Source: an uncultured Bacteroidota bacterium (GTDB lineage Bacteria; Bacteroidota; Bacteroidia; Bacteroidales; SZUA-534). Taken from it: 43,396 nt of DNA. The stretch covers positions 1-43,396 of the forward strand of contig CAMHPA010000019.1 in NCBI GenBank assembly GCA_946186925.1, read 5' to 3'. The notes under the pieces were generated by a model. It did no database searches, was not told where the DNA came from, and saw only the letters and a list, made by a program, of their open reading frames with translations. Shown here piece after piece: positions 15,005 through 24,966 of the stretch; position 1 is the stretch's first letter; every line of letters begins with the position of its first letter. Both the position numbers and the translations under genes were made by a program.

Positions 15005-17356
15005 ATGCAACCAAAAAGAAACCTACGTAAACTACTATTAGTCAATACATTAATTTTTATAACATCGGTCGTTTGGGCACAGGGCAAATCTGCAACTATA
15101 GTGAAAACCGACACGACTATGGTACACAGCCATATAGAGAAAAGCTATTCACCACAAAAAACTGCATTTGTGAGGCCCAAAGTGGGTTTGGTGCTGTCGG
15201 GTGGCGGTGCGAAAGGTATGGCTCACATTGGTGTGCTGAAAAAAATGGAGGAAATCGGCCTATACCCCGACTACATAACGGGCACAAGCATGGGCAGCAT
15301 TGTTGGCGGCCTATACTCAATAGGTTACAGCATAGATGAGCTTGAAGATGTAGCTCGCAACTCAAAATGGCTGGAGCTCATGACCAATAATCAAGACGCC
15401 AAACTGGTGTCAATCAAACAAAAGGATGATTTCGGCTGGTGGCCGATTGAGATTTCGTTTGACAATCGTAGGCGAGTGATGTCATCGGGAGTGATTGAAG
15501 CCCCCAACCTGTCACTATTCTTCTCACGCCTGACATGGTGTACGTCAGGCATCAATAAGTTCAGCGATTTTCCTATACCATTTCGATGCTATGGTGTTGA
15601 TATTCTAAAAGGTAAGTTGGTTGAGTTCAAGGAAGGCGATCTGGCGCGCGCCATTCGTGGAAGCATGGCCATCCCGATGGTCTTTTCGCCTGTGTTGATT
15701 GAAAACCCCAATGATACATTATTGGTTGTGGACGGTGGTGTGATGCATAATTTTCCGGTCGACGAGGTGCGTGACATGGGAGCCGACATCGTGATAGGTT
15801 CATACACGGGCTATGAAGACGAAGTGTCTGCCAACGAGATGAACTCCATAGCCAAGATAACCGGCCGCGTGCTTATGTTCGGCGGCGTTAACGATTCGAG
15901 GCTGCAGATGGAGAAAGTGGACCCGAGATACCGTATCCAGCCCAACCTGAAAGGCATACAGCCATCGGACTTTTTAAAAGCCGACAAGATTATCAGACGC
16001 GGTGAAGAGGCCGCCATTGACCGTCTTGCCGATCTAAAAAAACTGGCAGACTCACTTAACGCCATCGAGCCTCGCCAACGTCCGAAACCACTGCCCCGTC
16101 ACGATACTATCATAGTCAATCATGTGATTATAAATGGTTTAAGTCTGACTAATGGTGAGAACGCCTATGGTATTATAGATATACATGAAGATCAGATTGT
16201 CACACCGCAGATCATTGAAGATGCCATCAACAGGCTGTATGCCACATTGCTTTACAACTCTATCAGTTATAGCATTCAAACTAGCGATGACAATAAAATA
16301 TCGTTGATTTTCAATGTTAAAGAAAAAGGAACAATGCAGTTGAAGTTTGGCGGCTACTATGACAACATTTACAATATCGGATTCACGTTTAAATACAGCC
16401 ATCGAAACTTTCTCTGGAAACTCTACGATGCGTATGTATATGTCAACATCAACAAATATCCTGGTATTCAGGCGCAATTAAGCCGTAATTTGGGCAAAAA
16501 CGACGTGTTGGCTGTATACACGAGAATCAGATGGGACAACGATTTTAAAACATTATACAATGGCAGTAAGAGACTAGGCAATGTCGGGTTCATGCACAGT
16601 AGCTGGGATATACTTGGCGGCAGCCGTACTCTTGGCAACTACACAAAAGTTGAACTGTCACCGATTCTTGAGTATTTCAAATTCGATACAGATGAAAATG
16701 ACAATATTGATTCGCAATATGCGCTTAACAGCGATTATATTCATGTTGGAGCCCGTTTTATGATAAAACATAATACACTTGACAACAACATATTTCCCAA
16801 AAACGGATCGCGCTGGAATATTGAAGCTAAAGCTGTTAACTCAAATGAATCAGTTTATTACAAAGATAATGGCATCGAAATCGACAGCCATCACAAATAT
16901 TTGAAATTCAGTTCTACATATGAACAAGCTTTTACTTTCAGCAACAATACAACGACACTGATTCCATGGGCCAGCATTGGATTGAGCACTAAAGATATTG
17001 TTGAGCCAGACAAGTTCTATATCGGTGGTTTTGAATATTACCTGCGTTACGGCCAGACTCCGTATATCGGACTGCAACCCAACCAGTTATGCGCTAACAA
17101 TTATAGCATTGCCGGGTTAACATTCCGACAGGAGATTTTCAAGTATGGCGGTATCATTTTTCGGACGAATATGGTTGTAACATACGATCATCTTGAAGAC
17201 ATACAGAACCCAACTGTCAAGAGTATCGGTGGCGGTATAGGCATTATTTTCCGCACACCAATAGGTCCGATTTGCTATATGCGTAGCCTCGACACCTATG
17301 CCGGTTATGCGTACCGCTATTTCAATATTGGGTTTAATTTGCCGTATATCAAATAA
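15005..17356 (+). CDS. Patatin-like phospholipase with outer-membrane beta-barrel
   Basis: The 783-residue protein has a signal peptide (about 1-26, ending VVWAQG). A patatin domain follows: the glycine-rich oxyanion motif LSGGGAKGMAHIG (about 64-76), nucleophile elbow GTSMGS with Ser95, and DGG with Asp243, giving the complete Ser-Asp dyad. A short POTRA-like segment (about 370-435) leads into a C-terminal Omp85/BamA-like barrel (about 440-783) rich in alternating aromatic strands and ending FNIGFNLPYIK. This is the PlpD/RssA-type two-part architecture known in Proteobacteria and common in Bacteroidota. I infer an outer-membrane lipase-type enzyme. It stands alone, convergent with alaS. Confidence 0.88.
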   Translation: MQPKRNLRKLLLVNTLIFITSVVWAQGKSATIVKTDTTMVHSHIEKSYSPQKTAFVRPKVGLVLSGGGAKGMAHIGVLKKMEEIGLYPDYITGTSMGSIVGGLYSIGYSIDELEDVARNSKWLELMTNNQDAKLVSIKQKDDFGWWPIEISFDNRRRVMSSGVIEAPNLSLFFSRLTWCTSGINKFSDFPIPFRCYGVDILKGKLVEFKEGDLARAIRGSMAIPMVFSPVLIENPNDTLLVVDGGVMHNFPVDEVRDMGADIVIGSYTGYEDEVSANEMNSIAKITGRVLMFGGVNDSRLQMEKVDPRYRIQPNLKGIQPSDFLKADKIIRRGEEAAIDRLADLKKLADSLNAIEPRQRPKPLPRHDTIIVNHVIINGLSLTNGENAYGIIDIHEDQIVTPQIIEDAINRLYATLLYNSISYSIQTSDDNKISLIFNVKEKGTMQLKFGGYYDNIYNIGFTFKYSHRNFLWKLYDAYVYVNINKYPGIQAQLSRNLGKNDVLAVYTRIRWDNDFKTLYNGSKRLGNVGFMHSSWDILGGSRTLGNYTKVELSPILEYFKFDTDENDNIDSQYALNSDYIHVGARFMIKHNTLDNNIFPKNGSRWNIEAKAVNSNESVYYKDNGIEIDSHHKYLKFSSTYEQAFTFSNNTTTLIPWASIGLSTKDIVEPDKFYIGGFEYYLRYGQTPYIGLQPNQLCANNYSIAGLTFRQEIFKYGGIIFRTNMVVTYDHLEDIQNPTVKSIGGGIGIIFRTPIGPICYMRSLDTYAGYAYRYFNIGFNLPYIK

Positions 17357-17400
17357 AAGGGCATGTTTCGTGCGTCGTTATAGACTCTAAACAACACAAA

Positions 17401-17434
17401 AAAAGCGAAGCCACTCTCCTGACTTCGCTTTTTC
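17401..17434. terminator. Bidirectional terminator between the patatin gene and alaS
   Basis: AAAAGCGAAG (17401-17410) pairs perfectly with CTTCGCTTTT (17423-17432) around a 12-base loop. A-runs on the left and T-runs on the right let it act on both strands, fitting its place between convergent genes. Confidence 0.8.
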
Positions 17435-17452
17435 ATTTCAATTAACTGTATC

Positions 17453-20068
17453 TCAAATCATTCCAACAATCATATTCACGGCCTTGTCCAATCCGTCGGC
17501 GTTTTTGCCGCCTGCCGAAGCAAAGAACGGTTGGCCGCCGCCACCGCCCTGAATCTCTTTGGCGGCCTCGCGAATCATCTGCGAAGCGTTCAGGCCTGTG
17601 GCAACCAGCGCATCGCTCATTGCAATTGTCAGCGATGGTCTGCCATCGAATTTGGCGCCAGCCACAAACAGGAACTTATCCTTAACCTCGCCGCGGATTC
17701 TGAAGGCCACATCCTTCAGCGCGTCGGGGCTCATCTCAATGCCCACAGGCAGACGGAACAGTTTCACATCGCCCTTCGTCTCTGCATTTGCGAGCAAATC
17801 GGCTTTTATCTTTTGGATTTTCTCCTGCATAAACTTTTCAATCTCGCGCTTCAGTTCGGCGTTCTCGTCAACGGTCTTTTTAATGGTCTGCGCCAGATTG
17901 GGCACGTTGTTGAACATCTCCCGCAGCGAGCGAAGAACATCCTGCTGCGCGTCGAACAGATTCTCAGCCTTTTCGGCGGTCACAGCCTCGATACGGCGCA
18001 CACCAGCGGCAACCGAACTTTCCGACACAATCTTAATCAGTCCAATCTCGCCAGTTGAATGAACGTGCGTTCCGCCGCACAACTCAATCGACGGGCCGTA
18101 TTTGATAACGCGCACCGTGTCGCCGTACTTCTCGCCGAACAGCGCCATCGCGCCAAGCGATTTGGCCTCCTCAATCGGCATATTGCGGTTCTCCTCGAGC
18201 GCCAGATTCTGACGGACAAGCCTGTTGGCGATATGCTCCGCCTTGCGCAGTTCCTCGTCGGTAACCTTTTGGAAATGAGAGAAATCGAAACGCAGGCAAT
18301 CGGGCGACACCATTGAGCCCTTCTGCTCAACGTGAGTGCCAAGTACCTGACGCAGAGCGTAATGCAGTAAGTGAGTGGCCGTGTGGTTGTTGGCCGTCTG
18401 TTGGCGGCGCTCCACATCGACAACGGCGCGGAATGTGGTTGTCGGGTCTTTCGGCATCTTTTTGGCAAGGTGCACGCTCAGTTTGTTTTCTTTCTTAGTC
18501 TCAATAATTTCGATACGCTCACCGTCGGCCTCAATGTAGCCCGTGTCGCCAATCTGACCGCCCATTTCGGCGTAGAACGGCGTGCGGTTGAGCACAATCT
18601 GATAGAGTTCCTGATTCTTCTGTTTGATTTTGCGGTAGCGCAGAATCTCCACGTCGGCTTCCGTCAGGTCGTAGCCCACAAACTCCGACTCACCTTCCTG
18701 CAGATAAACCCAGTCGCCAGTCTCAATGGCGGCGGCGTTGCGTGCGCGCTCCTTTTGTTTCTGCATCTCGACATCGAAATCTGCCTGATTGACAGTCAAA
18801 TCGTTCTCGCGCAGAATCAGTTCGGTCAGGTCGAGCGGGAAGCCGTAGGTGTCGTAGAGCGTGAACGCATCCACACCTGTTATCTCCTTCTGTCCAGCGG
18901 CTTTTGCGTCGGCCATAATCTTGTCGAGAAGGCGGATTCCTGTCTCGAGCGTGCGAAGGAATGCATCTTCCTCCTCCTTCATAACCTTCTCAACCAGAGC
19001 CTGTTGCGCTTTCAGTTCGGGATAGGCGTCGCCCATTGTGTCGACCAAAACAGGTAACAGTTTGTACATAAACGATTTACGCTGTCCCAGGAAGGTGTAT
19101 CCGTAGCGGACGGCGCGGCGCAGGATTCGGCGGATAACGTAGCCCGCCTTTGCGTTCGACGGAAGTTGGCCGTCGGTCACCGAGAAGGCAATTGTGCGCA
19201 CGTGGTCGGCCACAACTCGCATTGCCACGTCAACCTTCGGGTCTTTGCCGTACTCGCAGTCGCAAATGCGGCCTATCTCCTTGATTATGGGTTGGAAAAC
19301 ATCAGTATCGTAATTCGATTTCTTGCCTTGCAGAGCCATACACAGGCGCTCGAAACCCATTCCCGTATCGACGTGCTTGTGCGGCAGAAGTTCGAGCGAA
19401 CCGTCGGCTTTGCGGTTGTATTGCATAAACACAAGGTTCCAAATCTCGATAACCAGCGGATTGCTTTGGTTCACAAGTTCGCGGCCAGGCAGTTTGGCGC
19501 GTTCGGCGTCGTCGCGCAGGTCGATATGAATCTCAGAGCACGGACCGCAGGGGCCAGTGGCGCCCATCTCCCAGAAGTTGTCGTGCTTGTTGCCGTGGAT
19601 TACGCGGTCTTTGGGCAGATATTGCAGCCAAATCTCTTCGGCTTCGGTGTCAAGGTCAAGGTTTTCCGACGCATCGCCTTCAAACACAGTGGCATACAGG
19701 CGGTCTTTCGGCAGTTTGTAGACTTCGGTCAGAAGTTCCCACGCCCAGGCGATTGCTTCCTTCTTGAAATAGTCGCCAAACGACCAGTTGCCGAGCATCT
19801 CGAACATTGTGTGGTGATAGGTGTCGTGGCCCACTTCTTCAAGGTCGTTGTGCTTGCCCGACACACGCAGGCATTTCTGGCTGTTGGCCACACGCGGCCA
19901 CTTGCGCGGCGATATGCCAAGGAAAATGTCCTTGAACTGGTTCATACCCGCGTTGGTGAACATCAGAGTCGGGTCGTCTTTGATAACCATCGGCGCACTG
20001 CTGACAATCTGGTGCTGCTTCGACGCAAAAAAGTCTTTGAATTGATTGCGTATCTCTTTAGAATTCAT
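17453..20068 (-). CDS. alaS: Alanine-tRNA ligase (AlaS)
   Basis: The enzyme charges tRNA-Ala and edits mischarged Ser and Gly. The 871-residue length is normal. The class II core is at the N-terminus ([29 protein letters not shown]). The editing domain carries the zinc-site HTATHLLH and the [13 protein letters not shown] motif. The C-terminal DHHA1 part ends with the glycine-rich [14 protein letters not shown] loop. The start [14 protein letters not shown] is typical. It is divergent from the M23 peptidase gene, an arrangement I recall as conserved in Bacteroidales. Confidence 0.98.
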   Translation of the reverse strand: MNSKEIRNQFKDFFASKQHQIVSSAPMVIKDDPTLMFTNAGMNQFKDIFLGISPRKWPRVANSQKCLRVSGKHNDLEEVGHDTYHHTMFEMLGNWSFGDYFKKEAIAWAWELLTEVYKLPKDRLYATVFEGDASENLDLDTEAEEIWLQYLPKDRVIHGNKHDNFWEMGATGPCGPCSEIHIDLRDDAERAKLPGRELVNQSNPLVIEIWNLVFMQYNRKADGSLELLPHKHVDTGMGFERLCMALQGKKSNYDTDVFQPIIKEIGRICDCEYGKDPKVDVAMRVVADHVRTIAFSVTDGQLPSNAKAGYVIRRILRRAVRYGYTFLGQRKSFMYKLLPVLVDTMGDAYPELKAQQALVEKVMKEEEDAFLRTLETGIRLLDKIMADAKAAGQKEITGVDAFTLYDTYGFPLDLTELILRENDLTVNQADFDVEMQKQKERARNAAAIETGDWVYLQEGESEFVGYDLTEADVEILRYRKIKQKNQELYQIVLNRTPFYAEMGGQIGDTGYIEADGERIEIIETKKENKLSVHLAKKMPKDPTTTFRAVVDVERRQQTANNHTATHLLHYALRQVLGTHVEQKGSMVSPDCLRFDFSHFQKVTDEELRKAEHIANRLVRQNLALEENRNMPIEEAKSLGAMALFGEKYGDTVRVIKYGPSIELCGGTHVHSTGEIGLIKIVSESSVAAGVRRIEAVTAEKAENLFDAQQDVLRSLREMFNNVPNLAQTIKKTVDENAELKREIEKFMQEKIQKIKADLLANAETKGDVKLFRLPVGIEMSPDALKDVAFRIRGEVKDKFLFVAGAKFDGRPSLTIAMSDALVATGLNASQMIREAAKEIQGGGGGQPFFASAGGKNADGLDKAVNMIVGMI

Positions 20069-20103
20069 ATTATTATATGTATAATTGTTTCATTTTACAT
20101 AGA

Positions 20104-20136
20104 GTTGCAAACTTATTTCTTTTTTCATTAGTTTTG
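20104..20136 (+). promoter_or_regulatory. Candidate promoter of the M23 peptidase / merR pair
   Basis: A TTG at 20105-20107 and TAGTTTTG at 20129-20136 (exact TAnnTTTG) are 21 bases apart, the spacing expected for the Bacteroidota housekeeping sigma factor. The ATG follows at 20166. Confidence 0.55.
20108..20115 (-). promoter_or_regulatory. Candidate -7 box (TAAGTTTG) for alaS
   Basis: The minus strand reads TAAGTTTG, matching TAnnTTTG, 40 bases before the alaS ATG. It lies inside the promoter proposed for the divergent gene, so the two may compete. The -33 box is not clear. Confidence 0.4.
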
Positions 20137-20165
20137 CTATGTAAAAATCGTGTTTTCAGAAAATA

Positions 20166-21137
20166 ATGTCGAAACCGAAATATAGTTTTAATCCGGAAAG
20201 TCTGAGCTATGACCAGATAAAGCTCTCCCCCCGTCAGAAAATATTCAAATTTCTCCGTGGCGCTGTGCTGCTTTTGTCGGTTTCGTTCGTTTTTCTGCTG
20301 ATTTTGTCGCTCTTTTTCGACACTCCGGGCGAGAAAATCCAGAAACGCGAGAACAAGCAGCTGCTCTATCAGTATGAGCTTCTGAATCAGAAGGTTGAGA
20401 AGATGGAGCAGAGTATGGACGAAATTCAGCAGCACGACGACAACATCTACCGGCTGATTTTCGGCATCGACCCTGTGTCAGAGAATGTCCGCAAAGCCGG
20501 CGTGGGCGGCTCGAACCCATACAAGGAGCTTGAACAATACTCGAAATCGGAATTGCTTATCGAGACATCGAAAAAGATTGACAACCTGACACGCCGAATG
20601 GTTGTGCAGACCGAATCGTACGACAATATTATGAAATTGGTACAGGACAAAGAGAAGTTCCTGGCGTCGATTCCTGCTATCTCGCCCATCGCCGACCGTA
20701 ATTTGAAACGCTTTGCGTCGGGCTACGGCTACCGCATCCACCCCATCTACCGCACGCTGAAAATGCACAAGGGCATTGACCTGACAGCGCCCACCGGCAC
20801 AAAAGTTTACGCCACGGGCGGCGGCAAGGTTATCAGCGCCGGATATGCCACAGGAGGCTACGGCATCAAGGTTATCATCGACCACGGATACGGCTACAAG
20901 ACGCTCTACGCTCATTTGAACAAAGTGAATGTGAAAGTTGGCAAACGCGTGGCCCGCGGCGATGTGATTGGCGAAGTGGGCAGCACCGGCCGCTCAACCG
21001 CTCCGCACCTGCACTATGAGGTAAGAAAAAACGACCAGACCGAAAATCCGGTGAACTACTACTACACCGACCTGACGCCTGAGGAATATGAGGAGATGAT
21101 TAACGTATCGAGCCAAATGACAATGAGTTTCGACTAA
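20166..21137 (+). CDS. Membrane-anchored M23 family peptidoglycan endopeptidase
   Basis: This 323-residue protein has a short cytoplasmic N-terminus, one membrane segment (about 31-48, VLLLSVSFVFLLILSLFF), a coiled-coil periplasmic stalk (about 60-165) and a C-terminal M23/LytM domain (about 185-305). The zinc-site motifs are present: HKGID near residue 203 and HLHYEV near 280, with GYGYRIHPIYRT and the glycine-rich GGYGIKVIIDHG between. The intact site suggests an active endopeptidase acting on peptide crosslinks. The next gene, merR-like, starts 11 bases after its stop, so the two are likely co-transcribed. Confidence 0.92.
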   Translation: MSKPKYSFNPESLSYDQIKLSPRQKIFKFLRGAVLLLSVSFVFLLILSLFFDTPGEKIQKRENKQLLYQYELLNQKVEKMEQSMDEIQQHDDNIYRLIFGIDPVSENVRKAGVGGSNPYKELEQYSKSELLIETSKKIDNLTRRMVVQTESYDNIMKLVQDKEKFLASIPAISPIADRNLKRFASGYGYRIHPIYRTLKMHKGIDLTAPTGTKVYATGGGKVISAGYATGGYGIKVIIDHGYGYKTLYAHLNKVNVKVGKRVARGDVIGEVGSTGRSTAPHLHYEVRKNDQTENPVNYYYTDLTPEEYEEMINVSSQMTMSFD

Positions 21138-21148
21138 ATCTTACAGTT

Positions 21149-21484
21149 ATGCCATACAAAGAACAAAAAATCGAAAAGTTGTTTTACACCATCGGCGAGG
21201 TAGCCGCAATGTTTGAGGTGAACACATCGTTAATCCGCTATTGGGAGAAAGAGTTCGACATCATCAAGCCGCAGCGCAACAAGAAGGGCAACCGCCTGTT
21301 CACGAAGAAGGATGTCGAGAACTTCTACATCATCTATCACCTTGTGAAAGAGCGCGGTCTGACGCTCGAAGGTGCAAAGCGGAAGATGCACGACAACCGC
21401 GAGGACACAATAAACAACTTTGAGGTGGTGAAGTCGCTCGAATCGATTAAAGAGATGCTGCTCGAAGTAAAAGAGATGCTGTAA
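21149..21484 (+). CDS. MerR family transcriptional regulator
   Basis: This 111-residue protein is almost entirely a MerR DNA-binding domain: YTIGEVAAMFEVNTSLIRYWEKEFDIIKPQRNKKGNR is the helix-turn-helix and wing, followed by FTKKDVENFYIIYHLVKERGLTLEGAKRKM. The last 25 residues form a short helix for dimerisation. No Cys-rich metal site or drug-binding domain is present, so the effector is unknown. It sits immediately after the M23 peptidase and ends before a strong terminator. Confidence 0.92.
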   Translation: MPYKEQKIEKLFYTIGEVAAMFEVNTSLIRYWEKEFDIIKPQRNKKGNRLFTKKDVENFYIIYHLVKERGLTLEGAKRKMHDNREDTINNFEVVKSLESIKEMLLEVKEML

Positions 21485-21525
21485 AAAAACTGATTCACAG
21501 CCGTTCAGCGCGGCACTGACACAAA

Positions 21526-21565
21526 AAAAGCAGGTTCAATCGTGATGATTTAGCCTGCTTTTATT
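21526..21565 (+). terminator. Rho-independent terminator after merR
   Basis: AAAAGCAGG (21526-21534) pairs with CCTGCTTTT (21554-21562), followed by ATTATAT. The A-run on the left lets it also serve the convergent siaC-like gene, which ends at 21589. Confidence 0.75.
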
Positions 21566-21588
21566 ATATATATGGTATAACTACCCTT

Positions 21589-21969
21589 CTATTTGTCAAC
21601 CGGGAAGAATTTGAACGGAAGGTCGACCAAATCGCGGAAATACTCGCCCTGGTCGAGCATATCCTCGTCGTCCTGCTGATAATACCAATGAATCTCAACA
21701 TCGGCACCAGTAGTGAAAAGTGCGTTCATTCGTTTAATAATACTAAAGAACATTTTCGACGAAGCCGTATTGTAATATTTCATTTTGAATGACATTGTTG
21801 TCTTTGGTGCCGGGTTTTTGGCATATTCTTCAATCCATTCAAGTACAGAGCCATATAATAATGTGGCATTTTCGGGCAACGACTGGCCGGCAATCATCAA
21901 CTCACCTTTCTCGGCGCTGAATTGCAAATCCGGCTTTTGCTTACTTGGGGTTATTATTAAGTCGTTCAT
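21589..21969 (-). CDS. SiaC family regulatory phosphoprotein (DUF1987)
   Basis: The 126-residue protein fits the SiaC/DUF1987 family: an N-terminal TPSKQKPDLQF, ELMIAGQSLPENA, then LEWIEEYAKNP, the MKYYNTASSKMFF strand-turn-helix and VEIHWYYQQDDEDM. In Pseudomonas aeruginosa SiaC is a phospho-switch modified on Thr68 by kinase SiaB, reversed by PP2C phosphatase SiaA, and it controls diguanylate cyclase SiaD. With the start at 21969 the Thr of NTASS is residue 68 here too. A longer frame from 21987 is rejected because it would begin inside the predicted -7 box. It is divergent from a TPR-PP2C phosphatase gene, a likely partner. No SiaB-like kinase or cyclase is in the window. Confidence 0.88.
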   Translation of the reverse strand: MNDLIITPSKQKPDLQFSAEKGELMIAGQSLPENATLLYGSVLEWIEEYAKNPAPKTTMSFKMKYYNTASSKMFFSIIKRMNALFTTGADVEIHWYYQQDDEDMLDQGEYFRDLVDLPFKFFPVDK

Positions 21970-21984
21970 GACAATAATTTTTAC

Positions 21985-22017
21985 CAAAAATAGAAACTAA
22001 AATGTAATGGAGACAAA
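21985..22017 (-). promoter_or_regulatory. Promoter of the siaC-like gene
   Basis: The minus strand has TTTG (complement of 22014-22017) and TATTTTTG (complement of 21985-21992) 21 bases apart, a full match to the Bacteroidota consensus. Transcription would start close to 21978, only about ten bases before the ATG, giving a very short leader. Confidence 0.6.
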
Positions 22018-22246
22018 AATGCCGAACATTTTTTAACAGATTTATACACCATGTTGGGAATATATCGACTTTATGCGGAATGAAAATTAATTATCAATAC
22101 CAATCTATATCAACACCAATTAGTTAATAACCAAACGATTTGGAGCGATGAAAAATTCGAGTGTCGGGTTATTTTTATGCTGATGACCGATTTGCGACTA
22201 TAGGCTGTCGGTGTAGTAGTAACTAAAACATTTACAACATATTATT

Positions 22247-24898
22247 ATGAAGAGATACCAATCGGTACCGATTGCCACAAATGCAACAAAAGCCTTTTTG
22301 GCGGTTTTGTGCGCGTTTCTTTCAACATCGGCGGCGGCGCAAAGTGCTGACGAACTGCTGCAGAAACTGCAACGCACAAGCGACAAGGGCGAGCAGATTA
22401 CACTGCTGAACCGCCTTGGCGACCTGGCCCGCAATGCGAATGCCACTGCCGAAGCCGTCGACTATCACCAAAAAGCATTGAAACTGTGCCGCGAGACGGG
22501 CAACGCCGAAAGCGAAGCCAAAACGCTGAATTATATCGGCTCAACTTATTGGCGGTCAAATAGTTTCGACTCGGCGCAACACTACTACGAAATGGCGCTC
22601 GAAGCCTGCACCCGAAGCGGGAATCAGGACGATAAAATACGGATTCTGAACAACTTGGCGCTTGTGAGCCAAAGTCAGGGCGACTATTTCTCGGCCAACT
22701 ACTACTATCAGAAAGTGGCGGCGGGCTGGCAGGCGGCGGGAAACCTTGCCGAATACGCTTCGACGGTGAACAAAATCGGCAGTATGTATCTGTCGCGCAA
22801 CCTGTTCGACTCGGCGCTGACGCAATACGGTAAGGCGCTGCAAATCCGTGCCGAGCTGAACGACACAATCGCTATCGCACAGACATACAACAACATAGCC
22901 ACCGCTTACAAGAACCAAAATCTGTTTGACTCGGCGCTTGTGAATCTGCAAAAATCCATTGCGCTACTCACCGCCACAGGCGACCAAAACGGCCTGGCCG
23001 AAGGCTACAACAACCTTGGCGGGCTCTTCTGGCAGAACAAGAACTACAAGGACGCGCTGGCCAACTATCTGCTTGCGCTCGACATTCGCGAAAGGCTTGG
23101 CAACAACGAGAAAAGTGCCGCTACAATGAGCAATATCGGCTTGATTTACAAAGATTTGAGCAACTACGACAAAGCGCTCGAATACTACAATAAATCGCTC
23201 GAGCAGTATCGGGCAAGTGGCAATCAGTTTCTGCAGTCAGAAGCGCTGAATTTGATTGGCGGTGTTTATTGGCAATCAGGTAGTTACGCCGAAGCACGGG
23301 ATGTTTACAAAACTGTGCTGCAAATGCGTGTGGCGGTTGGCGACAAACGCTATATCGCGCGGTCGCACAATAACTTAGCACTTGCCTACAAGAGTCTGAA
23401 CGAGCGCGATTCGGCTCTTGCGGAATACAACAGCGCGCTGGAACTCTACCGCGAACTTGGCGACCAAATGAATGAAGCGGCAATGGTGAACAATATTGGC
23501 AACCTGTATCTGAAATTCGGCGAGACCGAAATGGCTGCAAATGAGTTTGTTAAGGCACTTGAAATGCGCCGACAAATTGGCCACGAAACGGGCATTGCCT
23601 ACTCTGAACTCGACCTTGGCATGGTTTATATCAGTAAAAGATTGTACAACAAGGCTTTACCGCTGCTGAACGACGCTTTGCGAATCGCCCGAAAAATCAA
23701 AAACAGCGAACTTGAAAAAGATGTACTGCTCGCATTGTCAAACACTTACGCCGCAAGTGGCAATCTCGCGAAAGCGTACACAAATATGAAACACTACACC
23801 GCGCTGAAAGACAGCATTTTAAGCCTGGAAAGCATAAAGCGCATTGCCGATATGCAAATCAGTTACGAGACCGAAAAGAAGGAACGCGAACTGAAAATCA
23901 AGGACATACAGATTCTACAGCAGCAGGAACGCAACAGCCGCCAACGCATAATTATCTATTTTGCGGCAATCGGGCTGCTGATTGTGCTGGCCTTCGCGGT
24001 GGTGGTGACGCGGCAGAACAAAAAAATCCGCAAGGCGAACGAAATGCTTGATTTACAGAACAAACAGATTATCCAACAGAACGAAGAAATTGAGCAGCAG
24101 CGCGATTATGTGACGATGCAGCGCGACCAAATCGCCGAACAAAAAGAGAAGATTACGGACAGCATTGAGTATGCAAGCCGCATTCAGAACGCAATGCTCA
24201 CGCCCGCCGATGTGTGCGGCCAACTGCTGCCGCAGCACTTCATTCTGCTTGTGCCGCGCGACATTGTGAGTGGCGATTTTTATTGGGTGAAAAAGATTGG
24301 CAATCAGGTGGTTGCAACCGTAATGGACTGCACGGGGCACGGCGTTCCTGGCGCGTTTATGAGTATGCTGGGCACCACGCTGCTCGAGCAGATTGTCACG
24401 AACGGATTCAGCAGCGCCGCCGACATTCTCGAGCAAATGCGCAAATCGGTGAAAAACTCTCTGCACCAAGAAGATAAGCAGTCGTCACAGTCCGACGGAA
24501 TGGACTGCGCGCTCTGCGTAATCGACTTCGAAAACAGGCGGCTGCAATACTCGGGCGCCAACAATCCGCTGATAGTTGTCCGCGATGGCGAAATTATTGA
24601 GTATGAAGCCGATAAGATGCCAATTGGCATTCACGTTTTCGACGAGACCGACTTCACCAACACCGAAGTCAGCCTTGAGCCGAACGACACAATTTATATG
24701 TTTTCAGACGGTTTTGCCGACCAATTTGGCGGCGACAACGGCCGTAAACTGATGATGAAGAACTTCAAGAAGGTGCTGGCCGAAGCAAGCCTGAACTCGA
24801 TTGAAGCGCAGAAAGATTTTCTCTATCAGCGATTTACCGAATGGAAAGGCGACTATCGCCAAATTGACGATGTGTCGGTGATGGGAATAAAATTTTGA
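22247..24898 (+). CDS. TPR-repeat sensor with C-terminal SpoIIE/PP2C phosphatase domain
   Basis: The 883-residue protein has a signal or membrane segment at 15-35, then about eleven or twelve tetratricopeptide repeats (about 45-500; recurring NNIGLIYKDLSNYDKALEYY-type units). A coiled segment, a membrane helix at about 566-588, a long coiled coil (about 590-645) and a SpoIIE/PP2C domain (about 640-883) follow. Metal-site motifs are visible: SGDFYW, MDCTGHGVPGAFMS, SDGFADQFGG and the closing DDVSVMGIKF. The topology puts the TPR array outside the cytoplasmic membrane and the phosphatase inside. RsbU/SiaA-type phosphatases of this family dephosphorylate partner-switch proteins, and the divergent SiaC-like protein is the obvious candidate. 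The ligand of the TPR array is unknown. Confidence 0.9.
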   Translation: MKRYQSVPIATNATKAFLAVLCAFLSTSAAAQSADELLQKLQRTSDKGEQITLLNRLGDLARNANATAEAVDYHQKALKLCRETGNAESEAKTLNYIGSTYWRSNSFDSAQHYYEMALEACTRSGNQDDKIRILNNLALVSQSQGDYFSANYYYQKVAAGWQAAGNLAEYASTVNKIGSMYLSRNLFDSALTQYGKALQIRAELNDTIAIAQTYNNIATAYKNQNLFDSALVNLQKSIALLTATGDQNGLAEGYNNLGGLFWQNKNYKDALANYLLALDIRERLGNNEKSAATMSNIGLIYKDLSNYDKALEYYNKSLEQYRASGNQFLQSEALNLIGGVYWQSGSYAEARDVYKTVLQMRVAVGDKRYIARSHNNLALAYKSLNERDSALAEYNSALELYRELGDQMNEAAMVNNIGNLYLKFGETEMAANEFVKALEMRRQIGHETGIAYSELDLGMVYISKRLYNKALPLLNDALRIARKIKNSELEKDVLLALSNTYAASGNLAKAYTNMKHYTALKDSILSLESIKRIADMQISYETEKKERELKIKDIQILQQQERNSRQRIIIYFAAIGLLIVLAFAVVVTRQNKKIRKANEMLDLQNKQIIQQNEEIEQQRDYVTMQRDQIAEQKEKITDSIEYASRIQNAMLTPADVCGQLLPQHFILLVPRDIVSGDFYWVKKIGNQVVATVMDCTGHGVPGAFMSMLGTTLLEQIVTNGFSSAADILEQMRKSVKNSLHQEDKQSSQSDGMDCALCVIDFENRRLQYSGANNPLIVVRDGEIIEYEADKMPIGIHVFDETDFTNTEVSLEPNDTIYMFSDGFADQFGGDNGRKLMMKNFKKVLAEASLNSIEAQKDFLYQRFTEWKGDYRQIDDVSVMGIKF

Positions 24899-24966
24899 TG
24901 CATTTTCCACGTCAAAATTGAACACAGATGACACAGATTTAACAGATTAACACAGATTATTAATAT
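24899..24966. repeat. ACACAGATTTAACAGATT-type words between the two TPR genes
   Basis: The short gap contains GAACACAGATGACACAG, ATTTAACAGATTAACACAG and ATT. Related words (GAACACAGATTTAACTGATT) occur after hisD at 41133 and in part near 42393. Confidence 0.55.

Noticed and set aside
19166..20131. 321-codon open frame antisense to alaS
   Set aside because: It is a codon-bias shadow of alaS with no family resemblance.
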